Shown: positions 1-6,872 of the stretch, one piece after another
Layout of the letters: each line of letters opens with the position of its first letter
How positions within the stretch are numbered: position 1 is the first letter of the stretch
Assembly (NCBI GenBank): GCA_018055865.1
Contig: JAGPGR010000026.1
Location: 1-12,407, forward strand
DNA: 12,407 nt
Source: Paludibacteraceae bacterium
GTDB lineage: Bacteria; Bacteroidota; Bacteroidia; Bacteroidales; Paludibacteraceae
Direction of reading: 5' to 3'
Notes under the pieces: model-generated
Told to the model about the DNA's origin: nothing
Databases searched by the model: none
Seen by the model: only the letters and a program-made list of their open reading frames with translations
Translations under genes and position numbers: made by a program

Positions 1-913
1 CAGCAATAGCCAGCAATATACCCAGGAAGAAAAGAATGCTCGGGAGGTCAATTCGGGTCAAAACACTAACCAGGGTTCTCCTGTTCTGTTCTTCGTCCTT
101 TCCGGTGTGATGACGGTGCATTATTTCTGTCACTATCCACAAAACACCCACTCCCAACATCATACCCATAAATGGGGGTAAATGAGTTAATGTTTTGAAT
201 ATTGGCACCATAATTAACATCGAAACCCCCAAAATCAATACAAAAACCTGTTGGTTTCGGGAAAGCATTTTATACGATTCGGTAGCTACCGCCGGGCGTT
301 TAACATCCCCTTTCATGGTGAATGACAACACAATTAAAGGTACAGCCAGACTGACTAAGCTTGGTAAGAAAAGCCCTTTCATGATGTTGAAAGCAGAAAT
401 CTGTCCTCCAATCCAAAGCATAGTGGTTGTAACATCACCGATTGGTGTCCAGGCACCTCCGGCATTGGCTGCTATCACCACTATACCCACGTAAAATAAT
501 CGGGTATCGTGATCTTTTATCAATTTACGGAGAAGCGAAACCATTACGATGGTAGTGGTCAGGTTGTCCAGAATTGCCGACATGAAGAACGTCAAAAGCC
601 CAATAATCCACAGAAGAGATTTTTTGTTGGTCTGAGTGATTCTACTGGTTATCACCTCAAAACCGTTGTAGCTATCGATGAGCTCAACAATGGTCATGGC
701 TCCCATCAGGAAGAACAGAATGCTCGATATATCGCCCAGATGAAGTAATAATTCTTCGTTCACATGATGCGTATCGGTATTGAACAAGATATAAATCGTC
801 CAGCAGATAACGCCGGTTATCAGAGCCGAAGCTGTTTTATTGATTTTGATGTTGTGCTCAAAAGCAATGGCAGCATAGCCGATTACAAAAACAGTAATTA
901 TTAGTGCTATCAT
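1..913 (-). CDS. nhaD: NhaD-family Na+/H+ antiporter, C-terminus cut by window edge
   Basis: This is an inner-membrane sodium/proton antiporter of the ion-transporter superfamily, expected to expel Na+ in exchange for H+. The open frame runs from an ATG at 913 off the left edge and gives 304 residues without a stop. Family members are roughly 410-480 residues, so about a quarter to a third is missing. Hydrophobic segments begin at residue 1 and recur at about 31-45, 62-80, 100-130, 139-149, 180-198, 222-260 and 291-304. The strongest family marks are DNLTTT at 116-121 and NAGGAWTPIGDVTTT at 150-164, typical polar motifs of NhaD transport cores. The ATG at 917 is out of frame, and no Shine-Dalgarno is seen, as usual in this phylum. 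It lies 151 bases downstream of lepA on the same strand; read-through or a separate promoter are both possible. NhaD is more likely than a general arsenite or citrate transporter because of these two motifs. Confidence 0.88.
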   Translation of the reverse strand, partial: MIALIITVFVIGYAAIAFEHNIKINKTASALITGVICWTIYILFNTDTHHVNEELLLHLGDISSILFFLMGAMTIVELIDSYNGFEVITSRITQTNKKSLLWIIGLLTFFMSAILDNLTTTIVMVSLLRKLIKDHDTRLFYVGIVVIAANAGGAWTPIGDVTTTMLWIGGQISAFNIMKGLFLPSLVSLAVPLIVLSFTMKGDVKRPAVATESYKMLSRNQQVFVLILGVSMLIMVPIFKTLTHLPPFMGMMLGVGVLWIVTEIMHRHHTGKDEEQNRRTLVSVLTRIDLPSILFFLGILLAIA

Positions 914-1064
914 ACATTTTTTTAAAAATATTCTAAAAAGTCAGGATAAAAATTTCAGAACATTACTTTAAGGGTTGTTTTTATATTTATTTTTTCTAAT
1001 TCATCAAAAGAACTAACCAACGTATGTTTGGTAGAATTGAGTGTTACCTGTATTTTTAAAAAAA

Positions 1065-2852
1065 TTAATCCAGTTTCAGTACTGCCAGAAATGCTTTTTG
1101 TGGGACCTGAACATTGCCGATTTGTTTCATCCGTTTTTTCCCTTTTTTCTGTTTTTCGAGCAATTTTCGTTTCCGGGTCACGTCGCCACCGTAGCATTTG
1201 GCTGTCACGTCTTTGCGCACTGCTTTGATGGTTTCGCGGGCTATGATTTTGGCGCCGATAGCAGCCTGTACGGCTATATCAAACTGCTGACGCGGAATGA
1301 GTTCGCTCAGCTTCTCACACATGCGGCGGCCGAGCGATGTGGCATTATCAAAATGTATCAGTGATGACAAAGCATCCACGGGTTCGCCGTTCAGCAGAAT
1401 ATCCAGTTTCACAAGTTTTGACGGACGCCAGCCATTCATGTGATAATCAAATGAAGCGTAACCTTTGGAAATGCTTTTCAGTTTATCGTAGAAATCAAAA
1501 ACGATTTCGCCCAGCGGCAGGTCGTAAATAATCTCAATGCGGTTGCCCGAAACATATTCCTGTTTGATCAATTCGCCGCGTTTACCCAGACAGAGGGTCA
1601 TTATTTGTCCTATGTAGTCTGTTCGGGTGATAACGGAGGCTCTGATATAGGGTTCTTCAATAGTTTCGATAGCCATAATATCAGGTAGTCCGGCAGGATT
1701 GTGTACTTCTATCAAGTCTCCTTTTTTGGTATGCACTTTATATGAAACGTTGGGCACCGTGGTTATTACATTCATATCAAACTCCCGATCCAGTCTTTCC
1801 TGAATTATTTCCATGTGAAGCAATCCCAGAAATCCGCATCGAAAACCAAAACCGAGTGCAACAGAGGATTCGGGCTCAAATGTAAGCGAAGCATCATTCA
1901 GCTGCAATTTCTCCAGCGACGAGCGCAAATCTTCAAAATCTTCAGCTTCGATGGGGTAAACGCCTGCAAAAACCATCGGTTTTACTTCCTCAAAACCCGA
2001 TATAGCCTTATCACAAGGGCGTTTCACATGCGTAATCGTATCGCCCACTTTCACTTCTTTGGAAGTTTTGATTCCCGAAATAATGTACCCAACATTACCG
2101 GCTTCAAGGGTCTCGGTGGGCGACATGTCCAGTTTCAGAATGCCAATTTCATCCGCATTGTACTCTTTACCGGTATTGACAAATTTCACCAAATCGCCTT
2201 TTTTTATCGTTCCGTTTTCTATTTTCATGTAGGCAATAATGCCGCGGAATGAATTGAACACCGAATCGAAAATCAGCGCCTGAAGCGGTGCATCGGGATT
2301 GCCCTTTGGAGCCGGAATTCGTTCAGCGATTGCAACCAGAATTTCATCAATTCCCATCCCCGTTTTTCCGCTGGCCCGTATGATTTCTTCCGGTTTACAA
2401 CCCAGTAAATCAACTATTTGGTCTTCCACTTCTTCGGGCATAGCGCTGTCCATATCCATTTTATTCATCACCGGAATTATTTCCAGGTCGTGCTCGATGG
2501 CCATATAGAGATTGGATATTGTCTGTGCCTGAATGCCCTGTGTTGCATCAATAATAAGCAAAGCCCCTTCGCAGGCAGCTATGGAACGCGATACCTCGTA
2601 GGAAAAATCCACGTGTCCCGGAGTGTCTATCAGATTGAACGTGTAAATCTCGTCTTTGTATGGAAATTTCATCTGTATAGCGTGACTTTTGATGGTAATA
2701 CCCCGTTCACGTTCCAGATCCATGTTGTCAAGTATCTGTGCCTGCATTTCCTTACCGAAAACGGTCTGCGTATTTTCAAGCAGACGGTCGGCAAGGGTAC
2801 TTTTACCATGGTCAATATGTGCTATGATGCAAAAATTTCGTATCTTATTCAT
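1065..2852 (-). CDS. lepA: Elongation factor 4 (LepA), ribosome-associated GTPase
   Basis: LepA is a translational GTPase that binds the ribosome and is thought to assist stalled elongation or ribosome assembly. The 595-residue product matches the usual family length of about 600. GTPase motifs are in order: AHIDHGKST at 11-19, RERGITIKS at 48-56 (switch I), DTPGH at 76-80 and NKMD at 130-133. The LepA-specific basic C-terminal domain follows, with [13 protein letters not shown] and an end in [12 protein letters not shown]. The frame is open to an earlier ATG at 2918. I chose the ATG at 2852 because family members begin directly with the segment seen here, [19 protein letters not shown], and because a TAnnTTTG promoter box (2886-2893) lies between the two ATGs. 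The gene is separated from the upstream oadG-like gene by a terminator and its own promoter, so it is probably its own transcription unit. A T-run follows the stop on the coding strand, but the stem before it is only about 4 bp. Confidence 0.97.
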   Translation of the reverse strand: MNKIRNFCIIAHIDHGKSTLADRLLENTQTVFGKEMQAQILDNMDLERERGITIKSHAIQMKFPYKDEIYTFNLIDTPGHVDFSYEVSRSIAACEGALLIIDATQGIQAQTISNLYMAIEHDLEIIPVMNKMDMDSAMPEEVEDQIVDLLGCKPEEIIRASGKTGMGIDEILVAIAERIPAPKGNPDAPLQALIFDSVFNSFRGIIAYMKIENGTIKKGDLVKFVNTGKEYNADEIGILKLDMSPTETLEAGNVGYIISGIKTSKEVKVGDTITHVKRPCDKAISGFEEVKPMVFAGVYPIEAEDFEDLRSSLEKLQLNDASLTFEPESSVALGFGFRCGFLGLLHMEIIQERLDREFDMNVITTVPNVSYKVHTKKGDLIEVHNPAGLPDIMAIETIEEPYIRASVITRTDYIGQIMTLCLGKRGELIKQEYVSGNRIEIIYDLPLGEIVFDFYDKLKSISKGYASFDYHMNGWRPSKLVKLDILLNGEPVDALSSLIHFDNATSLGRRMCEKLSELIPRQQFDIAVQAAIGAKIIARETIKAVRKDVTAKCYGGDVTRKRKLLEKQKKGKKRMKQIGNVQVPQKAFLAVLKLD

Positions 2853-2885
2853 CTGTAATAAACTATCTTTTCCGAATTGAGAGTA

Positions 2886-2893
2886 CAAAATTA
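2886..2893 (-). promoter_or_regulatory. Probable lepA promoter, -7 box
   Basis: Read on the minus strand this is TAATTTTG, an exact match to the Bacteroidota -7 consensus TAnnTTTG. It sits 33 bases upstream of the lepA ATG, implying a leader of about 25-28 bases. No clear TTG or TTTG -33 element is found about 20 bases upstream, so the call rests on the -7 box and its position. Confidence 0.5.
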
Positions 2894-3041
2894 AGAAAAA
2901 AACTTCATTTGTTTGCATTTCTGCCTTAACTTAAAGTGAATGATGTGCAATAAGTGAAAACAAGAGTCATGTTGACTTTTTTTTATGAAAACGGCAAAAA
3001 ATTAAACCTTCGGAAAAATACTTCCTGTAATTTATAAAATG

Positions 3042-3073
3042 ACAATACCCGTAGTTTTAGCTACGGGTATTGT
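3042..3073 (-). terminator. Intrinsic terminator after the decarboxylase gene pair
   Basis: A perfect 13-bp inverted repeat (ACAATACCCGTAG and its complement) encloses a 6-base loop. It begins 28 bases after the oadG-like stop codon. On the minus strand the stem is followed by CATTTTATAAATT, a moderate T-rich tract. It probably ends the upstream minus-strand operon before the lepA promoter. The stem would also fold on the plus strand, but no plus-strand gene leads into it. Confidence 0.62.
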
Positions 3074-3101
3074 AAGTATGTTCTGACAAAAGAATCAGTT
3101 G

Positions 3102-3299
3102 TTATTCAAATTCATCGTCGTCAAATTCTACAGGCGTGTATTCCTGAGTAGAAGTGTCAGAAGTTTTTTCGGCGTTTTTTTCATTTGGGAAAAATTTATC
3201 CAGTGCCAGTAGCACAAAGTAAAAAACGGTCATAAAAATGAATACTCCGGCAATACCTATTCCGGAAATTTCTAAGGCTTTATAAAAATCTGGACTCAT
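3102..3299 (-). CDS. oadG: OadG-like small membrane subunit of a sodium-pump decarboxylase
   Basis: This 65-residue protein resembles the gamma subunit of biotin-dependent Na+-pumping decarboxylases, which anchors the soluble carboxyltransferase to the membrane beta subunit and aids assembly. It has one membrane segment at about residues 13-33 with the family-like stretch GIGIAGVFIFMTVFYFVLL. This is followed by a short charged and polar linker and a strongly acidic tail ending DDDEFE. The frame can be extended to a TTG at 3320 inside the upstream gene, but the ATG at 3299 gives a normal N-terminus (MSPDFYKALE) and a 13-base gap after the beta subunit. That tight spacing on the same strand indicates co-transcription and supports the functional call. 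Small single-span proteins diverge quickly, so the assignment relies on context as well as on the membrane motif. A terminator hairpin follows. Confidence 0.78.
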   Translation of the reverse strand: MSPDFYKALEISGIGIAGVFIFMTVFYFVLLALDKFFPNEKNAEKTSDTSTQEYTPVEFDDDEFE

Positions 3300-3312
3300 A
3301 GTTTTCTGTGTT

Positions 3313-4464
3313 TTAAGCAAATAATGGAACTAACATTAAAATAATACCACCTACAATTACAGAACCAATCTGTCCGCCTACGTTGGCGCTGATGGCAGGC
3401 ATAAGCAGGAAATTGTGTGGATCTTCTTTCTGACCCATGCTGTGGATTACACGTGCCGACATCGGGAATGCAGAAATACCGCAAGCACCGACCATAGGAT
3501 TGATTTTCTTATCTTCCTTCAGGAATAGATTCATTGCTTTGGCAAACAATACACCACCGGCAGTATCAAATACAAAGGCAAAAATTCCTAATCCCAAAAT
3601 TTTAATCGTATCTATCGTTACAAATCGTTCACCGGTCATAGTGCTTGCAATGGTAATACCCAGCAGGATTGTAACCAGATTTGCCAGCTCTTTCTGAGCC
3701 GTTTGCGATAAACTGTTCAGCACGCCACACTCACGTATCAGATTACCGAACATCAAAAATCCAATCAACGCCAGCGATGAAGGTGCTATCAATCCGGCTA
3801 AAATGGTTACCATGATGGGAAATAAAATTAATGCCGTTTTTGACACTTTTTTGTTGGCTTCAGATGACATGCGCATCAGTCTTTCCTTGCGGGATGTAAG
3901 TAATTTGACCACAGGAGGCTGAATGATTGGCACCAGCGCCATATATGAATAGGCGGCTACTGAAATGGGTCCCAGCAAATTAGGTGCAAGGATGGACGAT
4001 ACAATGATGGAGGTAGGACCATCGGCGGCACCGATAATACCGATTGATGCAGCTTCTTTCAGGCTGAAACCTACTGCAGTGGCAAATACCATCGTTACGA
4101 ATATACCAAACTGAGCAGCTGCACCAAACAGCAGCAGCGAGGGACGTTGGAAAAGGGGCGAAAAGTCAATCATCGCACCAATGGCCACAAAGATGAGCAA
4201 TGGAAAGACTTCAGTAGCAATACCTGCTTTGAAAAATACATCCAAAGCTCCTTCCAGAGCTTTGCCTGTCGAAGGATCGATTTGGGTAAGAGCGGCCGAT
4301 AAGGGAATGTTGACCAGTATGGCACCAAAACCCATTGGCAATAGAAGTGTTGGCTCGTACTGCTTTTTGATGGCCAGAAAGATAAGTGTCAATCCTACTG
4401 CAATCATAACCAGATTTTGCCAGGTCATGCCCGAAATAGCGGGAAACAATTGTGAAAGTTCCAT
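3313..4464 (-). CDS. oadB: Sodium ion-translocating decarboxylase, beta subunit (OadB/MmdB/GcdB family)
   Basis: This is the membrane subunit that removes CO2 from carboxybiotin and couples it to Na+ export. It has 383 residues and many hydrophobic segments. The family's key polar residues are present: D148 in GAADGPTS, Y174 in AYSYM, and N322, G326, S331 and R338 in NPMVGACGISAFPMSAR. By motif alignment these correspond to D203, Y229, N373, G377, S382 and R389 of the Klebsiella pneumoniae oxaloacetate decarboxylase beta subunit, so the pump core looks intact. It is somewhat shorter at the N-terminus than the Klebsiella protein. Whether the substrate is oxaloacetate, methylmalonyl-CoA or glutaconyl-CoA cannot be told from this subunit; the alpha subunit decides it, and neither that nor a biotin carrier is encoded in the window. 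It is 132 bases downstream of the DUF368 gene and 13 bases upstream of the OadG-like gene. The gene symbol is used in the family sense. Confidence 0.94.
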   Translation of the reverse strand: MELSQLFPAISGMTWQNLVMIAVGLTLIFLAIKKQYEPTLLLPMGFGAILVNIPLSAALTQIDPSTGKALEGALDVFFKAGIATEVFPLLIFVAIGAMIDFSPLFQRPSLLLFGAAAQFGIFVTMVFATAVGFSLKEAASIGIIGAADGPTSIIVSSILAPNLLGPISVAAYSYMALVPIIQPPVVKLLTSRKERLMRMSSEANKKVSKTALILFPIMVTILAGLIAPSSLALIGFLMFGNLIRECGVLNSLSQTAQKELANLVTILLGITIASTMTGERFVTIDTIKILGLGIFAFVFDTAGGVLFAKAMNLFLKEDKKINPMVGACGISAFPMSARVIHSMGQKEDPHNFLLMPAISANVGGQIGSVIVGGIILMLVPLFA

Positions 4465-4519
4465 GATTTGTTGTTTAATAAATTATGATTTTGTTTTTAT
4501 TTTTATAATATGAAATTGT

Positions 4520-4531
4520 CCGGTTTACCGG
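4520..4531. repeat. Short GC-rich hairpin in the oadB leader
   Basis: CCGG-TTTA-CCGG is a perfect 4-bp stem with a 4-base loop in an otherwise AT-rich 132-base gap between the DUF368 stop and the oadB start. It lies 55 bases upstream of the oadB ATG. It has no proper T-tract on either strand, so it is not a convincing terminator. It may be an RNA-processing or translation element, or chance. Confidence 0.3.
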
Positions 4532-4596
4532 CTTTCGTTATTTTCGTTTATTTATCTTAATGTCAAATTGATAACAGGGTTTTATAATTCTTGAGG

Positions 4597-5523
4597 TCAA
4601 AATATATCTTCGCGGGGATACTTTTCTTCTACCTTGCTGAAAAGGTATGAAGCAATAGTTCCCACAATAAACAGAATCAAACAAAAAATCAATGCTCCTC
4701 CAAAACTTAAACCGGTTTTTTCGAGCCCTTCGGCGTTGAATGCCGGAAAAACGATTGTTGGAAAAATGGCTAGCGATGAACCAATGACCATACCAAGAAT
4801 AAAATGGTACATTCCGGAATAATACTTCCGGAATAAATAAGCTGCCAGTTTGGCAAATAACAGTACACAAACTATGGCGCCAACAGCCAGTGGGATAATG
4901 GTTGCCATATCTCCGTTTTTGATTCCCGAAGCCATTTTGTCGTAAAGCCCGAAATAGATCAGAAAATTGGAAGGACTCATGCCGGGTACTATCAGCCCCA
5001 GACCAATGAGTGCGCCAGAACCAACCCATGCCGGAATGCTCGGTGCAATGTTCATCAGTTGCTGCTCACCTATCATCATCAGAGCAAAAATCAATACCGT
5101 AGAAGCCATCATTATTACAAGATCCTTCGTTTTACGGCCTTGCTTTCCTGCAGTTTTGTACAGCGAAGGAAAAGTACCTACCACAAACCCCACAAAAAGG
5201 CAAATAAATTGCGCTACGTATTTGCCGAAAGCTTTTTCCACAACTATCGAAAACAGAAAAATTCCAATCAATAGTCCTATGCCAACCGGCAGAAAAAACC
5301 AGAAATTCTTTACAAAATCATGTTTGAGATTTGCCAGAAATTTTAGTAAGCGGTCGTACACACCGAATATTACAGCCATCACACCACCCGACAATCCGGG
5401 CAGAATAAATCCTATCCCGATAATAATACCTTTTACCAGTCTGATAATCCAGTCATTAACCGGATTTCTTTTGTTGAAAGTTTTTACGGTCAAATTTGTT
5501 GATGCCTGGCTTTCTGTCACCAT
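4597..5523 (-). CDS. popT: DUF368 family polyprenyl-phosphate transporter (PopT-like)
   Basis: DUF368 proteins are multi-pass inner-membrane proteins. Recent work on Vibrio cholerae and Staphylococcus aureus identified them as undecaprenyl-phosphate translocases that recycle the lipid carrier for cell-wall and surface polymers. The 308-residue product is almost entirely hydrophobic. It shows the internal duplication expected of the family: GIGFILPGLSGG...FGVYDRLL at about 36-60 and GLGLIVPGMSPS...FGLYDKM at about 174-197. The second copy carries PS where the first has GG. A short soluble N-terminus (1-23) precedes the first membrane segment, and a charged tail ends the protein. It starts 45 bases after the TerC-family gene on the same strand, so the two are probably co-transcribed. 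The family assignment is firm; the transport role here is inferred from characterised homologues. Confidence 0.93.
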   Translation of the reverse strand: MVTESQASTNLTVKTFNKRNPVNDWIIRLVKGIIIGIGFILPGLSGGVMAVIFGVYDRLLKFLANLKHDFVKNFWFFLPVGIGLLIGIFLFSIVVEKAFGKYVAQFICLFVGFVVGTFPSLYKTAGKQGRKTKDLVIMMASTVLIFALMMIGEQQLMNIAPSIPAWVGSGALIGLGLIVPGMSPSNFLIYFGLYDKMASGIKNGDMATIIPLAVGAIVCVLLFAKLAAYLFRKYYSGMYHFILGMVIGSSLAIFPTIVFPAFNAEGLEKTGLSFGGALIFCLILFIVGTIASYLFSKVEEKYPREDIF

Positions 5524-5568
5524 ATTATATTGCTAGAACTTTAATGAAAGAGTAATAGGGTGTGAAAT

Positions 5569-6621
5569 TTATTTTTGTTGACCTTTTTTAAAGTCTTCTA
5601 CTTTTTCCTGAAGTTCTTCTATTTCTTTTTTATCGGAAATCACTATCGAAAGAAGTATGGAGAGGGTAAGCGTGGAGATGATAACCACCAGCGATAACCA
5701 GGAGTGACTTGCAAAAAAGGCAGCAATCGGGTGAAAAAATCCGAGAAGCATTTTGGCTCCGATAAAGAACAGGATAAAACTCACTCCATGTTTCAGGAAG
5801 CGGAACATACCCATAATGCCTTTCAGAGCAAAAAACAGGGAAATCAACCCCATTACAGCAAACACATTGGAGGTGATGGCCAGAAAATTTTCTTCAGACA
5901 ATGTAAGTACTCCAGAAGCACCTTCCTTGATCACACCAATAATAGCGGGAATGGAATCTACGGCAAATAGCACGTCGGTAGAGCCAATCACAAGCAGTAC
6001 CAACAAATTCATCGTGATGAATGTTGTTCCGTCGTGTTTGGTGAAAAAATGTGTAGAATGAGTATCCGGGTCAACAGGGAAAATCTTCGAAGCTGCTTTG
6101 TATAAAAAATTTGTTTTCGGATCTACAGAATCTTCACTGTCCTGAAATGCCATTTTGAAAGCTGTCCAAACCAATATCAACCCGAAGATGTAGATAACCC
6201 AGTGAAAACGTTCCACTAACTCCATACCCACAAGGATGAACAAAATTCGAAGAATAATGGATAAAACAATCCCCATTTTCAGCAACTTTGGCTGATTGTG
6301 GGGTGCAACTGCCATCATAGAGAAAATCATAATGAAAACAAATAGATTATCTACTGAAAGTGAATACTCGGTAAGGTAACCGGCAATGAATTTCATGCCC
6401 ATCACATGAGCCGTATTTCCGGGAGTTTCGGGATTTTGCGGAAAGAAGAAAAAGAGCGAGGCTCCGAAAAGTAAAGCGATACTAATCCAGGCAGCAGTCC
6501 ATTTCAGCGAAGTCTTTACTGAAATTTCTCCTTTACGGTGGTCGGTAACGTATAAATCAATAAAAAACACAATAAAGAAAAGAGCAATAAAAATAGTCCA
6601 ATAGAGAGTCATCGTGTCCAT
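5569..6621 (-). CDS. TerC/Alx-family integral membrane protein, probable metal-ion exporter
   Basis: TerC-family proteins are polytopic membrane proteins. Characterised members (Alx and MntP-independent exporters such as Bacillus MeeF/MeeY) are linked to Mn2+ export, alkaline response or tellurite resistance. With the ATG at 6621 the product is 350 residues. Membrane segments lie at about 6-24, 42-60, 92-106, 115-133, 140-157, 204-230, 252-268, 279-303 and 308-329. The two signature blocks are EYSLSVDNLFVF (85-96, D91) and STDVLFAVDSIPA (214-226, D216 and D222), which hold the conserved acidic residues thought to contact metal. A charged, helical tail (330-350) with Lys/Glu repeats follows. 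The frame extends to a TTG at 6693, but a TAnnTTTG promoter box overlaps that position, so the 6621 start is preferred; ATG 6612 is a possible alternative. No tellurite-resistance neighbours are present. It heads the minus-strand run and is divergent from uvrA. Confidence 0.92.
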   Translation of the reverse strand: MDTMTLYWTIFIALFFIVFFIDLYVTDHRKGEISVKTSLKWTAAWISIALLFGASLFFFFPQNPETPGNTAHVMGMKFIAGYLTEYSLSVDNLFVFIMIFSMMAVAPHNQPKLLKMGIVLSIILRILFILVGMELVERFHWVIYIFGLILVWTAFKMAFQDSEDSVDPKTNFLYKAASKIFPVDPDTHSTHFFTKHDGTTFITMNLLVLLVIGSTDVLFAVDSIPAIIGVIKEGASGVLTLSEENFLAITSNVFAVMGLISLFFALKGIMGMFRFLKHGVSFILFFIGAKMLLGFFHPIAAFFASHSWLSLVVIISTLTLSILLSIVISDKKEIEELQEKVEDFKKGQQK

Positions 6622-6690
6622 AAAAGGTGATAGTTTAAGGGAAATAAATAAAGTTAAATGAAGTTTCAGATTGTTTACAAAAAATCTCTG

Positions 6691-6698
6691 CAAAAGTA
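6691..6698 (-). promoter_or_regulatory. Probable promoter (-7 box) of the TerC-family gene
   Basis: On the minus strand this reads TACTTTTG, an exact TAnnTTTG match, 69 bases upstream of the chosen ATG at 6621. The -33 position (about 6719-6722) reads TTTT rather than TTTG, a partial match. The implied leader is about 60-65 bases. Since no terminator is seen before 4597, this promoter probably drives the DUF368 gene as well. Confidence 0.5.
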
Positions 6699-6811
6699 CT
6701 ACTTTAATTTAGTGCTAGAAAATAAAAAGTTAAGTTTTTTGAACTTTACAACGACTTAAAAATCAGCAAAATCAATCGGTGATAGTATGATAATAGATGT
6801 TGTGACGTAAT

Positions 6812-6843
6812 ATTGTCGGAGCGGGTTAAAATTTGTACCTTTG
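6812..6843 (+). promoter_or_regulatory. uvrA promoter with -33 and -7 elements
   Basis: ATTG at 6812-6815 is separated by 20 bases from TACCTTTG at 6836-6843, a near-perfect Bacteroidota promoter (TTTG, 19-21 bases, TAnnTTTG). The predicted start of transcription is about 6848-6851, giving a leader of only about 23 bases. It lies downstream of a possible in-frame TTG at 6813, which rules out that longer uvrA start. Confidence 0.68.
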
Positions 6844-6872
6844 CAAACTATTTTTTTTTGACCAACACCGGA

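Noticed and set aside
195..748. Two plus-strand open frames of 99 and 79 codons
   Set aside because: They lie antisense to the nhaD frame, which gives a clear family match over the full stretch; these are shadows.
1005..1012. TTCTTTTG on the minus strand as an nhaD promoter box
   Set aside because: One mismatch at the important second base, no -33 element and almost 100 bases from the start; not strong enough to annotate.
1040..1082. Weak hairpin plus T-run at the end of lepA as a terminator
   Set aside because: The possible stem is only 4 bp, so the T-run alone is not sufficient.
2853..2918. 22-residue N-terminal extension of LepA from the ATG at 2918
   Set aside because: The promoter -7 box falls inside the extension and LepA proteins normally begin at the 2852 ATG.
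4564..4571. TCAATTTG on the minus strand as an oadB promoter box
   Set aside because: One mismatch to the consensus and no -33 element, so I cannot tell whether oadB has its own promoter or is read from the TerC-family promoter.
4538..5029. 163-codon minus-strand frame overlapping the DUF368 gene
   Set aside because: It is in another frame of the same DNA with a composition unlike a membrane or soluble protein family; the DUF368 frame explains the region.
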